Both the position numbers and the translations under genes were made by a program. Shown here in pieces: positions 1 to 10,783 of a DNA stretch of 64,000 nt. This stretch comes from Strongylocentrotus purpuratus (Eukaryota > Echinodermata > Echinoidea > Camarodonta > Strongylocentrotidae): the NCBI RefSeq assembly GCF_000002235.5, contig NW_022145612.1, positions 20,288,360 to 20,352,359 of the forward strand. Reading direction: 5' to 3'. How positions within the stretch are numbered: position 1 is the first letter of the stretch; every line of letters begins with the position of its first letter. The notes beneath the pieces were generated by a model, which was given only the letters and a program-made list of their open reading frames with translations, was not told the origin of the DNA and searched no databases.

Positions 1-1070
1 AAAGTGATAGAATTATAAAAATAAAGAATAAAATAAGAGAAGGTGATAGAAGAAAAAAAAAAGAATAACATAAGAATAGAAGGAAGAAACAAAGAATAAC
101 ATAAGGAAAGACAGAAAGAGAAAGTGATAGAATGATTGAAACAAAGAATAACATAAGAGAAAGTGATAGAATTATAACAACAAAGAATAACAAAAGAGAA
201 GGTGATAGAAGGAAAAAAACAAAGAATAACATAAGAATAAAAGGAAGAAACAAAGAATAACATAATGAAAGACAAAAAGAGAATGTGATACAAGGAAGAA
301 ACAAAGAATAACATAAGGAAAGACAGAAAGAGAAAGTGATAGAATGATTGAAACAAAGAATAACATAAGAGAAAGTGACAGAATTATAACAACAAAGAAT
401 AACATAAGAGAAGGTGATAGAAGGAAAAAAACAAAGAATAACATAAGAATAAAAGGAAGAAACAAAGAATAACATAAGGAAAGACAGAAAGAGAAAGTGA
501 TAGAATGATTGAAACAAGGAATAACATAAGAGAAAGTGACAGAATTATAACAACAAAGAATAACATAAGAGAAGGTGATAGAAGGAAAAAACAAAGAATA
601 ACATAAGAATAAAAGGAAGAAACAAAGAATAACATAATGAAAGACAAAAAGAGAATGTGATACAAGGAAGAAACAAAGAATAACATAAGGAAAGACAGAA
701 AGAGAAAGTGATAGAATGATTAAAACAAAGAATAACATAAGAGAAGTGAGTGAAGGGAAAACCAAAGATTAACATAAGAATAGAAAGAAGAAACAAAGAA
801 TAACAAACGAGAAAGTGATAGAATTATAAAAACAAAGAATTACATAAGAAAGGCTGAGAGAAGGAAAAGAACAAAGATTAACATTAAAAATAGAAAGAAG
901 AAACAAAGAATAACAAACGAGAAAGTGATAGAATTATAAAAACAAAGAATAACATAAGAGAAGTTGATAGAAGAAAAAAACAAAGAATAACATAAGAATA
1001 GAAGGAAGAAACAAAGAATAACATAAGGAAAGACAGAAAGAGAAAAAGATAGAAGGAAAACAAGGTATAC
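1..1070. repeat. Purine-rich minisatellite with higher-order repeat structure
   Basis: The + strand is built from variants of a short module containing ACAAAGAATAACATAAG followed by a variable A/G-rich segment such as GAGAAAGTGATAGAATTATA, GAATAAAAGGAAGAA or GAAAGACAGAAAGAGAAAG. The marker AGAATGATT recurs near 129, 341, 502 and 713, giving spacings of about 212, 161 and 211 bp. The longer unit differs from the shorter by an extra module of about 50 bp (ATGAAAGACAAAAAG and following). Regularity decays after about 790. Long open frames on the - strand (such as 765 to 172) are a by-product of the T-poor + strand and show no protein-like composition, so I call no gene. It probably lies in the intron before the first visible Gi-alpha exon. 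Its left edge is outside the window. Confidence 0.9.
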
Positions 1071-2403
1071 ATAACGGAACAGGCCACAATAAAGAGCATG
1101 GTATAGTAAACGCAAATTGCATGAAAAGCAGGCGCGCGGTTTTTGCCCAAACCGGAACAGGCTCCGTCATACAATCATGATTGAAAACTCCGTCCGTTCA
1201 ATCGAATTTTAGCGACCGTGATTCTGCAGAATCATGATTCAAAACGCATCTTTTTCAGCGTTTCATGTTTGTGTTTTCAAAGACGTTTATTTTTACGACC
1301 GACGAAAAAATCGCTTGAACGCATTGCGTTTTAAACTAAACGTCTTTAGAAACCGTGATTCTAGGGTGAAAAAGTGTCGATTAAACGCACCCCAAGTTTG
1401 CCTTGAAGTTGATATAGCCATGGACCTACTAAGAAGTAGGTCCATGATATGACGAAGGGATGGGCTATTGGATACAATGTCACGTGTACATTTACAAGTA
1501 GATGTTTATGTATCCATTAGTTGTCCTACATGTATGACTTGATTTGTATGACTTACCCAAAGGGAATATATTTAAAGGGTTTTGTTTTTCTAATTACAAC
1601 ATGTACATGTAATGTACAGTACATGTAAATTTTGCTATTTATTTCAAGCAAATAAACATACTCTGAACATAGTAAAACTTCCTGTGGCTTATAATCTACT
1701 ACCTCGAGATTGCCCTTTTACATAATTGCAACAATTATACTATAAATACACTTAATACAGGTGACAGATCAGTATTTTTGCCTTTATCTATGTGCTGTTC
1801 ATATGTATTTGACTATTTGTACATGTACAGTGTATGTATTTACTGTATGTACATGTACTGTACATGTAAGAATGACATTTGTTTGCCTTAACGGTTTGCT
1901 TTTTCCAACAAGTTCTATACATGTACATGTTAACCTACATCTTCCATGATTAACAATGAATTTGAATAGTTGAAATGCAATCTCTTTGTATATTGGAGTG
2001 TTTAATAGTTTTCAGCCCCTGTTGGCCTCAGACACCACACAATGAGAGAGTTGGTTTTATGGATGGATTTTTTGTTTGTTTTGTTCAATTGAATAGCCCT
2101 TTTGTATGAACTGAAATAACTGGTTTGGAAACTGACATTGTACATTGTATTTACTTTTTTTTTTTGTGACTTTATAAAAGATGCCCCCGTTTTTGATGAG
2201 ATGGACTAATTTTCTTTACATTTTGTACATGTACATGTAGAAATATTATGCTTTTGACAGTGTATTTTATTTGTATGTGTTACAGTATGTGTTTTAATAC
2301 AAGTTTGATGTTGAACAGGATTGTCATTGTAATGTATAGTGTTTTATTCAATTTTCATTTATTCCTTTTTCTTAACTGGTATAATTTTCTTGTTTTCTTG
2401 TAG
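1071..2403 (+). other. GNAI: Intron 3' part upstream of the first visible Gi-alpha exon
   Basis: Non-coding stretch ending in a good acceptor (TTTCTTGTTTTCTTGTAG just before 2404). Between 1080 and 1450 it is richer in CpG and contains ATCATGATT repeated (near 1172 and 1231) and the pair CAAAGACGTTTA / AAACGTCTTTAG in opposite orientation, which hints at an unidentified decayed transposon. From 1590 to 2240 it is AT-rich with repeated ACATGTAC motifs. No coding exon homologous to the G-alpha P-loop region is present, so the upstream exons are outside the window. Confidence 0.6.
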
Positions 2404-2561
2404 GATGATGCAAGGCAATTATTTGCCCTGGCTGGGCAGGCAGAAGAAGGTGAACTCAGCACTGAACTAGCAGCGGTTATGAAGCGGTTATGGGCAGACT
2501 CAGGTGTCCAAGCATGCTTTAGCCGGTCCAGGGAGTATCAACTCAACGATTCTGCATCATA
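2404..2561 (+). CDS. GNAI: G protein alpha-i subunit, coding exon 4 (partial gene; helical domain)
   Basis: 158-bp exon, frame 0 at its start, with acceptor ...CTTGTAG and donor GTAAGT. It encodes [11 protein letters not shown] and continues through [22 protein letters not shown], ending with two bases of a Tyr codon completed by the next exon. These are hallmark segments of the alpha-helical domain of Gi/Go-class G-alpha subunits, matching residues 102-154 of Gi-alpha in length and order. The protein is a GTP-switched membrane-associated transducer that couples seven-helix receptors, classically inhibiting adenylyl cyclase. The 158-bp size equals the corresponding exon of vertebrate GNAI genes as I recall them. 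Exons 1-3, coding for about 101 residues including the myristoylation site and P-loop, must lie before base 1. Confidence 0.96.
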
Positions 2562-2599
2562 GTAAGTATTGCATGTGGAGGTGTGGTGGTTCATTGTGG

Positions 2600-2870
2600 T
2601 GGTTCATTGTGGAGGTGTCATGATATAGTGATTCATTCACTCGTCTCTCAATCCAAGGTTTGAGGGTTTGAGTTCCATCCTGGCACTAACCTCCTATGGC
2701 AAGACATTAATCCACATCTGCCTCTCTCCATCCAGGTGTAAATGGGTAACTGGCAATTGCTGGGGTAAATATAATTGCAGGGTCCCCGGGAAGAACAGCA
2801 TTAATGCTAATAAAGTTTCTTTGGGTAAACAAAATTATTACTATTATTATTATTATTATTACATGTAGCT
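2600..2870 (+). mobile_element. tRNA-derived SINE with (ATT)n tail
   Basis: The head carries a degenerate RNA polymerase III A-box-like ATGATATAGTGAT followed by a B-box-like GGTTTGAGTTCC near 2663-2674. The body contains GTGTAAATGGGTAACTGG, a block also found in altered form in the copy at 30780-30995. It ends in AAAGTTTCTTTGGGTAAAC and a (TTA)n tract at 2835-2861. A tRNA-like head, unrelated body and trinucleotide tail is the standard SINE layout. Boundaries are approximate and no clear target duplication was identified. Confidence 0.65.
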
Positions 2871-4038
2871 GTTTTTTTGTTTAAATGAGCTGACTATGCA
2901 TACATTGTGAATAAACATGAACATGTATGTACATGTAACTACATGTACATAGCTTGTGTGAATTCTTGCAAATTCAGCAACTTGAGGGGGGGGGGGTCAA
3001 TGTCTTTGTCCTAGTCATCTGTGAAAATGTTTGTTTGCTGAATACATTACTAGCTACTAGGTAGCTACACAGTACATGTACCAGCAGAACATAGGAACAA
3101 CAATAACCTTCACATTAAAGTAGATTTATAAGCTTTAATTAATCTGCATGATAGATTGGCTAGAGGAAGAGACAGCAGTGTGCATGTCTTGGGATTACGT
3201 GTAGGTTCATAGTCTGTGAATTTCTGGTGAAATACATGGTACATACTGAACATGTACATGTACATAATGTATACTAATCTTTTTCAGTTGCAATGACTTC
3301 TGGGTTAGTGATTTACATGTAGCATTTGTAAGCTGTTAAAGAGCTCAAGGAAAGAAGAAAAAAAAAAAGGGGGGGGGGGGGGGGAGGTAATCCATTCTTC
3401 CTTGAGTAAATCTCAAAATAGCTCCCTTGAAAGGATAAAGTATTTTTTCAGTGGCCAGCAGAAGCAAAATGAGTGGCTGCTGGTCTCTTTAAGCAGGTGG
3501 TCATTGTGCACATGTCCTTAAATACCGGTACATGATATCTCACCGGGGGGGGGGGGGGGGGGGGGGGTATAAGTGGCTGTTATAGACAGGTGGTCGCTAA
3601 GACTGGTTTTACTAAACATTATAAAGCTTTGTAATCAATCTAGAAATAATTATAGAACTTTGTATAGTACATGTAGGTTTTGAAGCCCATCTAAAGTGAA
3701 AGCTAGGCTTTGTTTTCATTTAACGATGGTCAACATTTAAGTTTTTTGTGTGTTTTCTCTAGTTATTTTTCTCATTCTTATCTAATCTTTTTGTCATATT
3801 TCCCAATCTGTTATGACTGAGCTCATATCCTTGTACTTTAATTAGTCTTTCTAATCAGGATCAAAACTTGTTAACAAGTGTAATATCTTTTATATTGTGA
3901 AGGGGTTGTATAATGCGTAGCAATCAAAACCAGAAACAGAACGTAATGAGGAAGCAAAATAGAAATCAAATAACACATCCAACAAACTTTCTGAGAGTTA
4001 AGTATCCTCTCTAAGCTTTAATGTACATGTGCGACTAT

Positions 4039-5721
4039 CAGGCCTTAAATTTCGTCATTTTTAGGGCAAGGCCAGTTTGGCCTCGAGTACCTCATATTTT
4101 TAAGGGCACCAAGGCCAAAATATTTTTACAAAAAGGGCATCGAGGCCAAAATATTTTACAAAAAGGGCATCGAGTATGAGGCCAAAAAAATTGTTTCTAC
4201 TTTTGTTAGATGTCATGTGTATTTTATGAAACTTGTGTGGGATCAATTTCCCATGACTTTTAGCACCAGCTTCTTCACAGAATGTATAGAGGTCTACGGT
4301 ACATACAAACAAGGCGGCGGCCCGCAACCCTTAGATTTAGCAGCCAGGAGCAAGGGGCAATTTTTTTTTTAAGTCGCCCTTTGCCACAGGAATTTACCAG
4401 AGCAAGGGGCAATTTTCCAAAAACAGATAGGCCCCTTATCTAATCATAAGTTCAAAGAGAGTTGTTAATTTCATAATGTGAATAGATCGAACGATCAATT
4501 TAATAACTTTTTAATCTTAACAATATGAACAGGAAAGATTGATTAAGAACATTAAACTTGCACATTAAACAGTATTCTAAAGTAACTAAAAATATTGATG
4601 AGCAAATGAATAAATAAATTGTCAATTTCACAAACATCGAAAGTCAGAAGGACTTGGCAAGTTTACCGGGCCGGGTATCCCAAATCAAAATCGCACCTCA
4701 CACACAAACCTTCCGCCACTCTCTCGGTAGTAGGAGCAAATTTGAAGAAATTATCTTTTTAACTGTTGTATAGAAAGGTCTAGATAGGCCTAACTAATGA
4801 AATAAGATGTAAAAATGTCCTTATAGACATTCGACAGCTGAAAATGACACGCTCAGCTCAGTTGCGTAACGTGCATTCACGAAACCAAAATCGTTCCTCG
4901 CACACACACTCTCGCCACTTTTGGTGGGAAGCTGTCGGGCTGGAAGTTTGCCAGCGAAACCGATGCACCCTCGGAGACTCGCAGCGCGTAATTTTACCGG
5001 GACTCGAAACGTTCGTCTTGGGAGGCTGGCGGGGTAGCTTTTTGAAGCGAGGTCGGCTGGTGGCAAAATGAGAGTAATTACGATCGAGAACATCGTAGGT
5101 GTTCTTAACTTATTAATAAGATGATTCTAAATTCTATTTGAGATAAAATAATAAACTAGACCTACAAACAAACCTCGACAGATCTCTAATGACTATTTGA
5201 ATGCTTGTTTATTTCTCCATTTGACGATTTGTTTTCTTGATCCTGCACCCTGGCCTTTGATTTGTACGTACGTACGTGCGTGCGTCAACAACATGCACCA
5301 TATGCATATGCGATCGCATGAACGTACGTGCGCTAGCGCATTGCCTATATAATAACAAAGGGCGCATTTTCACGGCACTTGCGCCTTATTAAAGCACTAA
5401 ATACGAAGCTAGAAGAGAGCTCGTGGGCGGCAAACTGTTCGTGATTCGTGAATTTTTTCTGTTCTAATAATTTATGGGCGCATTTTCACGGAAAACACTT
5501 GCGCCTTGCCGTCTAGTTTTAAGCGCAATTGGTGGTTTTATGTGCGCAAATTTAAAAAAAAAAGGGCACGTCCAGTTGGAAAAAAGGCACGTCGGCCAGT
5601 TTGAAAAAAAGGGCACGGCCTTTTTGGCCGTGAATTTATCTTTTTTTGGGAGGGCACCGCGGCCAGTCATAGGGGCATCGACGGCCTGGCCGTCGATGGC
5701 CGTCGATTAATTTAAGGCCTG
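4039..5721. mobile_element. DNA-transposon-like element with CAGGCCTTAAATT termini
   Basis: The left end starts CAGGCCTTAAATT and the right end finishes with its reverse complement AATTTAAGGCCTG. The element is bordered on both sides by GACTAT (4033-4038 and 5722-5727), a likely 6-bp target duplication. Subterminal regions are filled with repeats of GGGCA..GGCC type (4063-4190 on the left, 5560-5700 on the right), as in transposase-binding subterminal repeats. GGGCGCATTTTCACGG occurs twice (about 5359 and 5474). The interior (about 4680-5090) is more CpG-rich than the surrounding intron and repeats CCAAAATCG..CCTC..CACACAC. No intact transposase is readable, so it is probably non-autonomous. 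The ends and length suggest the hAT superfamily, but the 6-bp rather than 8-bp duplication leaves this open. Confidence 0.65.
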
Positions 5722-8700
5722 GACTATGCTTGATAAATGATTGACAATATCAGTTTATTTTGGGTAAACAGGAAGCTTTTAGTTTAGAGATTGAGAAATT
5801 GGTGAGGTTAAGAGTAAAATTGTTAAAGAGTAAAATTGTTAATCAGTAAAATCATCACTTCCTCTTTTATCTGCATCATCAGGACTCAAAATTTATTGCT
5901 TTTTCCCCCTCTCAATTTGAATTTGTCATTCAAAGTAAAATAATTAATTTCTAGATCTTTTCACAGTTTCAGTGCACATCTTTACATTGACACTTTCCCC
6001 AGCTCATGTTTGAAAAAGTTTTTGACGACCAAATTACTTCTTTCTTCCATATTCACTCTATATTTTTGTAGACTACAATGTAACTTCATGGAGCAGAACA
6101 TTATACAATACTTTACAGTACTCTACAACTCTGTAATATAATTAGGCAAAAAAAACCCATACATTTACATTTTTAATTTTTTCGGTTTCTACTTGGCTGA
6201 ATTGAAATCACTTGCAATTTTATTTTGAATTTTATATTTTTGCCTGGTACTAGCAGAGCGTGCATCCATTGTTTAACATGTAGATTGTCTTTTTGTTTGT
6301 TTTAGACACTGGAGGTCAATTGGTAGCTGCAAATACCCTCATGTTATACAATTATTGCATGCAATGTCATTATACATGACAGTTTACCTCCAAATTCAGA
6401 ATTTTTATTAGTGCAATTTGATTCAACTTTGGTCTGTGGCCTTGCATATATTAATAATTGCACTCATGCAAATTCTGAATTTATTATTGTTTTGTTTGAT
6501 TACAGTATATTAAACAATATACCTTAGAAATATTACACAAATGATAAATTAATAATCTTATGATTCAACAAGTTTTGTGTAATTGGTTCAGATTTCACTT
6601 CATACCTGTAAGGCACCTCCCAGGCCACTCTATTCAATAAAGAATACTAAATGATACAAATTAGAATTAACAAGTAGTGCATGTATTCCTGCTATTAATT
6701 TAGTTTATGTATGAATAGAGAGAAAATAAACATTGATACTTAATAAGCATTACACACAAAAAAGCTTTTGATATCCACTCTGTCACTAGTATTGTACATG
6801 TTCATGTACATGTAGAATACCAAATATGGTTTGACTTTGAGCCTCAAAAGATTTGTGAAATGCATGTTTTATGTGAGGCCACGCTCCCTGCTGGAGGAGT
6901 ATTATATTTGGGCATTTTGGATGTAGTAATGGTATCAAGAATGGCATAAATTGAAGAGAAATAAAAGACTTTAGAAGGTATACATGTACATGTTTAGCTA
7001 AATAAGGATATATGTTTGTACATGTATGTCATCTGCAAAAAAGTTTCTGTATATACAGGCATTTACAAAAATGACTGAAGGCCTTTCAGAATCACTGGTA
7101 AGCTATTTCCATTGTGTCACTTCTAAATTGCATTACCCTAAAAGCTACAAAACGTTATTAATACTAGCCATTGAAATATAATCTGTTGTTCAGGTTTTAC
7201 AATTAAAGGTGAAATTCAAAGAAGATCACAAATATGTCAACTAATGTATCACTAGAAACTGGTAAGCTTACAGATGGCCATCGGACAAGTTTTAGATCAA
7301 CTACATATCGGGTGATTTATAAAAATACAAATACAATCACCTCCATAGCAGCTGGGATATACGAGAGATTCGCCGGAAAAATAACGATGTTTTAATGACG
7401 TCACTATATGGACCAACACTGCCCAAGCAGACGACATCCCATAGAGAATGAACATAATTGCAAAGCTATTATTTCTCAAATTATAATGAGTTTAGTGTAT
7501 ATAAATGTAATGGCATGTCAAACCATTCAAAAGGGGATATGACCCGATTCTGATAACTAAAATCTTTTGCTTGTAAATACACAGGATAGGGGTTAATTAA
7601 CAATCAAAGAAACCAGACTTTCAAATTGAAAACCCCCCGGAATGGTATTAAGGACGGCATTTGTTCCCTCCTGAAATGCCGAACATACCCCGGTGTGTGC
7701 AGCTGAATATACAATGGCGTCTTATTTTGTTTACAAGCGACAGATTCCTTTATTTTTGAATCGCTGCATTTGTCATCAAAATAAAACCATGCGCAGGGTT
7801 TAGAGTGAGGCAATAGATTATACATTTAGCCTGACGGTAGTGAAGTAAGAGAAAGAACTCAAGAGAAGATGAAAACACAGGCACTGAATATGTGTGAGAT
7901 GTCATGGGACATCGTCTGCTTGTGCAAGTCATGTCCATACTGTGATCTCACACATCTCAGCAGCGTTCGGAGAGCTCTTCAGGTGCTATGCCGGGGCTGA
8001 ATTTAAGCGTTTTGTAATTTATAAAATCACTTCTTCGAATGTTTCCAAGCATTGAATTTTGATAACCTTGTCGAATTAAAGTTTCAACTTTGCAATAATG
8101 AAAATAAAGTTTGTTTTTAATCAATCTACTTTAAGAAATCATGTACACTGTAGATACAGTTGTCACGCCCGTTTCTAGAATTACATTTTCCCCACTGAAA
8201 TTTCAAATTCCCAAAGAAATTTTTTATACTGGTAGGCTGTTGTCATGAATCATTATTTTCAGATGGAAAATAAAGTAGAGATCTACACACATATTAACTG
8301 AACATTGATGGTGAAACTGAAACCACTAATGGCTTTCGTCAACATGATGGTGAACACTGAAGGGAAAGTACTAGTGAGAGAAAAGACAAAGAAACTGATA
8401 TGATACCTGTTGTTTCACAAGCTTCATTGTTTTGATAATGATATCAAATGTTAGAGAGAGTCAATGGGACAAAATACATGTCTTTCTTCCTGTTTGATTT
8501 TCAAAGATATATGCTAAACAGTTTTATGAAACAAAATTCAAACAAAAACAGATATACAGTGTAGATGTGTACATGTAGGTATCAGAAACTCTCAAGGTTC
8601 ATTATACTGTTGGTAACTTCACCTTTGATAAAATGTAGATGTGCTTGATGACTTGACATTAAATGTATTTACATGTATTAGACTGTATTTTTACCATAAT

Positions 8701-10654
8701 TCTGAAATATGTATTTAAAAAGAAATGGAAATCACACATTTAGTGTTACCAAATATTGTACGTGTATCTAATTTTCAATATTTCCATATACAGGACATGT
8801 ACTGTACATGTACAATATTTCTAGTTTTTCAATAATGTTAAAGCCAAGATCCATTTAAAACATATTAATTTATAAGGAGAATAGATTTTCCTAATATAAT
8901 TTTCCACTTTTATATTTAATAAGATTATGATCTAAAGTTTAATGAAATTTCTTTTATTTTGAAATCCAACTACAATGTACATGTACATGTTGTAGTTGTG
9001 CCACGTTTAAAAAAAGGGGTATAATTCTATCTAGCTGTTCTGCAACCATTTTTTGTGCGCAAAATGATTCATGGGATCATGTGTATGCTAACTCAATCAT
9101 CAACATACTTCCAACCCTTGCTCAGAGACATTTGAAGACACTTACCAAGCATTATGACTGCCTGTATCCTGCTATTCAATTTGATTATATGCTCACAAGT
9201 GACAGTCTGTTGATTGTATTAGCGAGACAAGTGTAATGTGATTACAGCCATGAGGTTTGTAGGATGGGAGATAATAGACAGGATTATAGCTTTCATGACA
9301 TTTGGTCAGACCTGTACTGTAAAGGCACCCCCTGAAACTGAAAGTCAATCAAGAGATAACTGTAGGCATAACTGGCATACTACATATGAATGTGTGCTTG
9401 AATTTGTACCCCAGTCACAACAACAAACCAAGTCTATAACCAACAAAATCTTTGGCATGTACATGTAGTGTAATGTATTTCTTTTGTCAGTCTGTTGTCA
9501 TTCTTGTTTACAGTGTGACCAGGGTTTTATATAACAGTTTTATTATTTAATGCAATAATTTTATAATAAATCCACAGAAGCTACAGCCTAAAGTACATGG
9601 ACAAATACAAACTATATATTAATGTTTGGACCAACAATAACAAATTTGTTTTGAAGTATTATGCCCTTTTTTGAATGTACTGTATGTTATGAGATGTAAC
9701 AGAGCTGCCACTACTGTAAGTGTTTCGGGAACGATGAATTAAAAAAAAAACCTGGGAAATAAAATCTATACATGTAGATCGCAATTCGCAATAGTAGCCT
9801 ACATACATGTACTGTATACGTGATGGGAAAATATGATAAAGATACATGTGTCCTTGTATCAACTGCTGGTGTGCTCAGTTCATTTTATACAGAAAAATCA
9901 TCACTCAAGACATAACTTGGTCAGACTCAGAAGTATATTATTGAGAGGAAATCACCCAACCAAGATCATGGGCCTGGCAGTCGTCTCATATTTTTTGTCT
10001 TTGTGCACCCACGATGTCTGATGGGCATGACCAGTTTTGACCCTACAAATTGCTTTTCCATATTGCCATGATTAGGCTTCATGGCACCAAAACAGTCACC
10101 TTTAACATGCCCACATTGTATGTTGCAATGGAAGAAACACACCGGAGTGGAGAGAGAATTAGCTTTTGAAAGCTTCAGACAATCCTTGAATCTCAGATAA
10201 TACTCTTTGAAAAGAAAGACAGAAGAAGAATGAGAATAAAACCCTTAATCCTTCAACAACAAAAAATGTTCAAATCGTCAAAGATCTCCTGTGAACAAAG
10301 AGGACAGTTTTTAGATTGGTATAGATTAGAATAATATGTTGAATTTTAAAAAGTAGATGGTTGAACAGAGTGGTGACTAGCTACTAATATGTCTTTACTC
10401 TGCAGTATACTTATCATGGTCTAATCTGAATACCTGGTATATTAAAGCTAGATTCAAACCCTCAACAAGATAAGTAAATCAGTTCAACAAGAAAACAAAT
10501 TACTGCAAATGTACGACACCCATTTTGAAAAGTAACAAAATAATCAGCTTGTTGATTGCGTTCGCTCATCAGAAAGAAGAAGTAAGGGCCATGAAGATAC
10601 AATGTATTGATATCTGTTATTTTATGTCTTTGTGCTCGTCCTTGTATTTTTCAG

Positions 10655-10783
10655 TTACCTGAATGCCTTGGATCGGTTGTCAGCGCCTGGTTACATCCCT
10701 ACACAACAAGATGTTCTTAGGACAAGAGTCAAGACCACTGGTATCGTAGAGACGCATTTCACCTTCAAGGAACTTCACTTCAA
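10655..10783 (+). CDS. GNAI: G protein alpha-i subunit, coding exon 5 (switch I)
   Basis: 129-bp exon flanked by TTTTTCAG and GTGAGT. The first base completes a Tyr codon begun in the previous exon and the last two bases open a Lys codon finished in the next. The peptide runs [18 protein letters not shown], then [17 protein letters not shown], then ELHFK. RVKTTG is switch I: its Arg is the GTPase transition-state arginine (cholera-toxin target in Gs) and its Thr binds magnesium. Equivalent to residues 154-197 of Gi-alpha with no insertion or deletion. The 129-bp length is that of the matching vertebrate GNAI exon. Confidence 0.97.

Larger units (their letters stand above)
2562..10654 (+). other. 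GNAI: Intron between Gi-alpha coding exons 4 and 5
   Basis: 8.1-kb intron, donor GTAAGT and acceptor TATTTTTCAG. It holds a tRNA-type SINE (about 2600-2870), poly(G) runs at 2985-2996, 3369-3384 and 3545-3567, a 1.7-kb transposon-like element (4039-5721), a CpG-richer stretch around 7290-8000 and many ACATGTAC motifs (for example 2924-2950, 6792-6815, 6980-7026, 8796-8812, 8976-8990, 9459-9468). I see no additional coding exon; open frames here lack family similarity and splice context. Confidence 0.8.

Noticed and set aside
172..765. 197-codon open frame on the - strand in the first kilobase
   Set aside because: It lies wholly in a minisatellite; the predicted protein is a repetition of FYSYVILCFF-like phrases dictated by the T-rich strand, with overlapping frames in the other phases.
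2668..2868. 66-codon open frame at 2668
   Set aside because: It is the SINE body and its (TTA)n tail, giving a run of Tyr codons; not a gene.
4821..5093. Open frames of 75-90 codons on both strands in the interior of the 4039-5721 element
   Set aside because: Considered as transposase exons, but neither frame shows a zinc-finger, DDE or dimerisation motif and they overlap each other.
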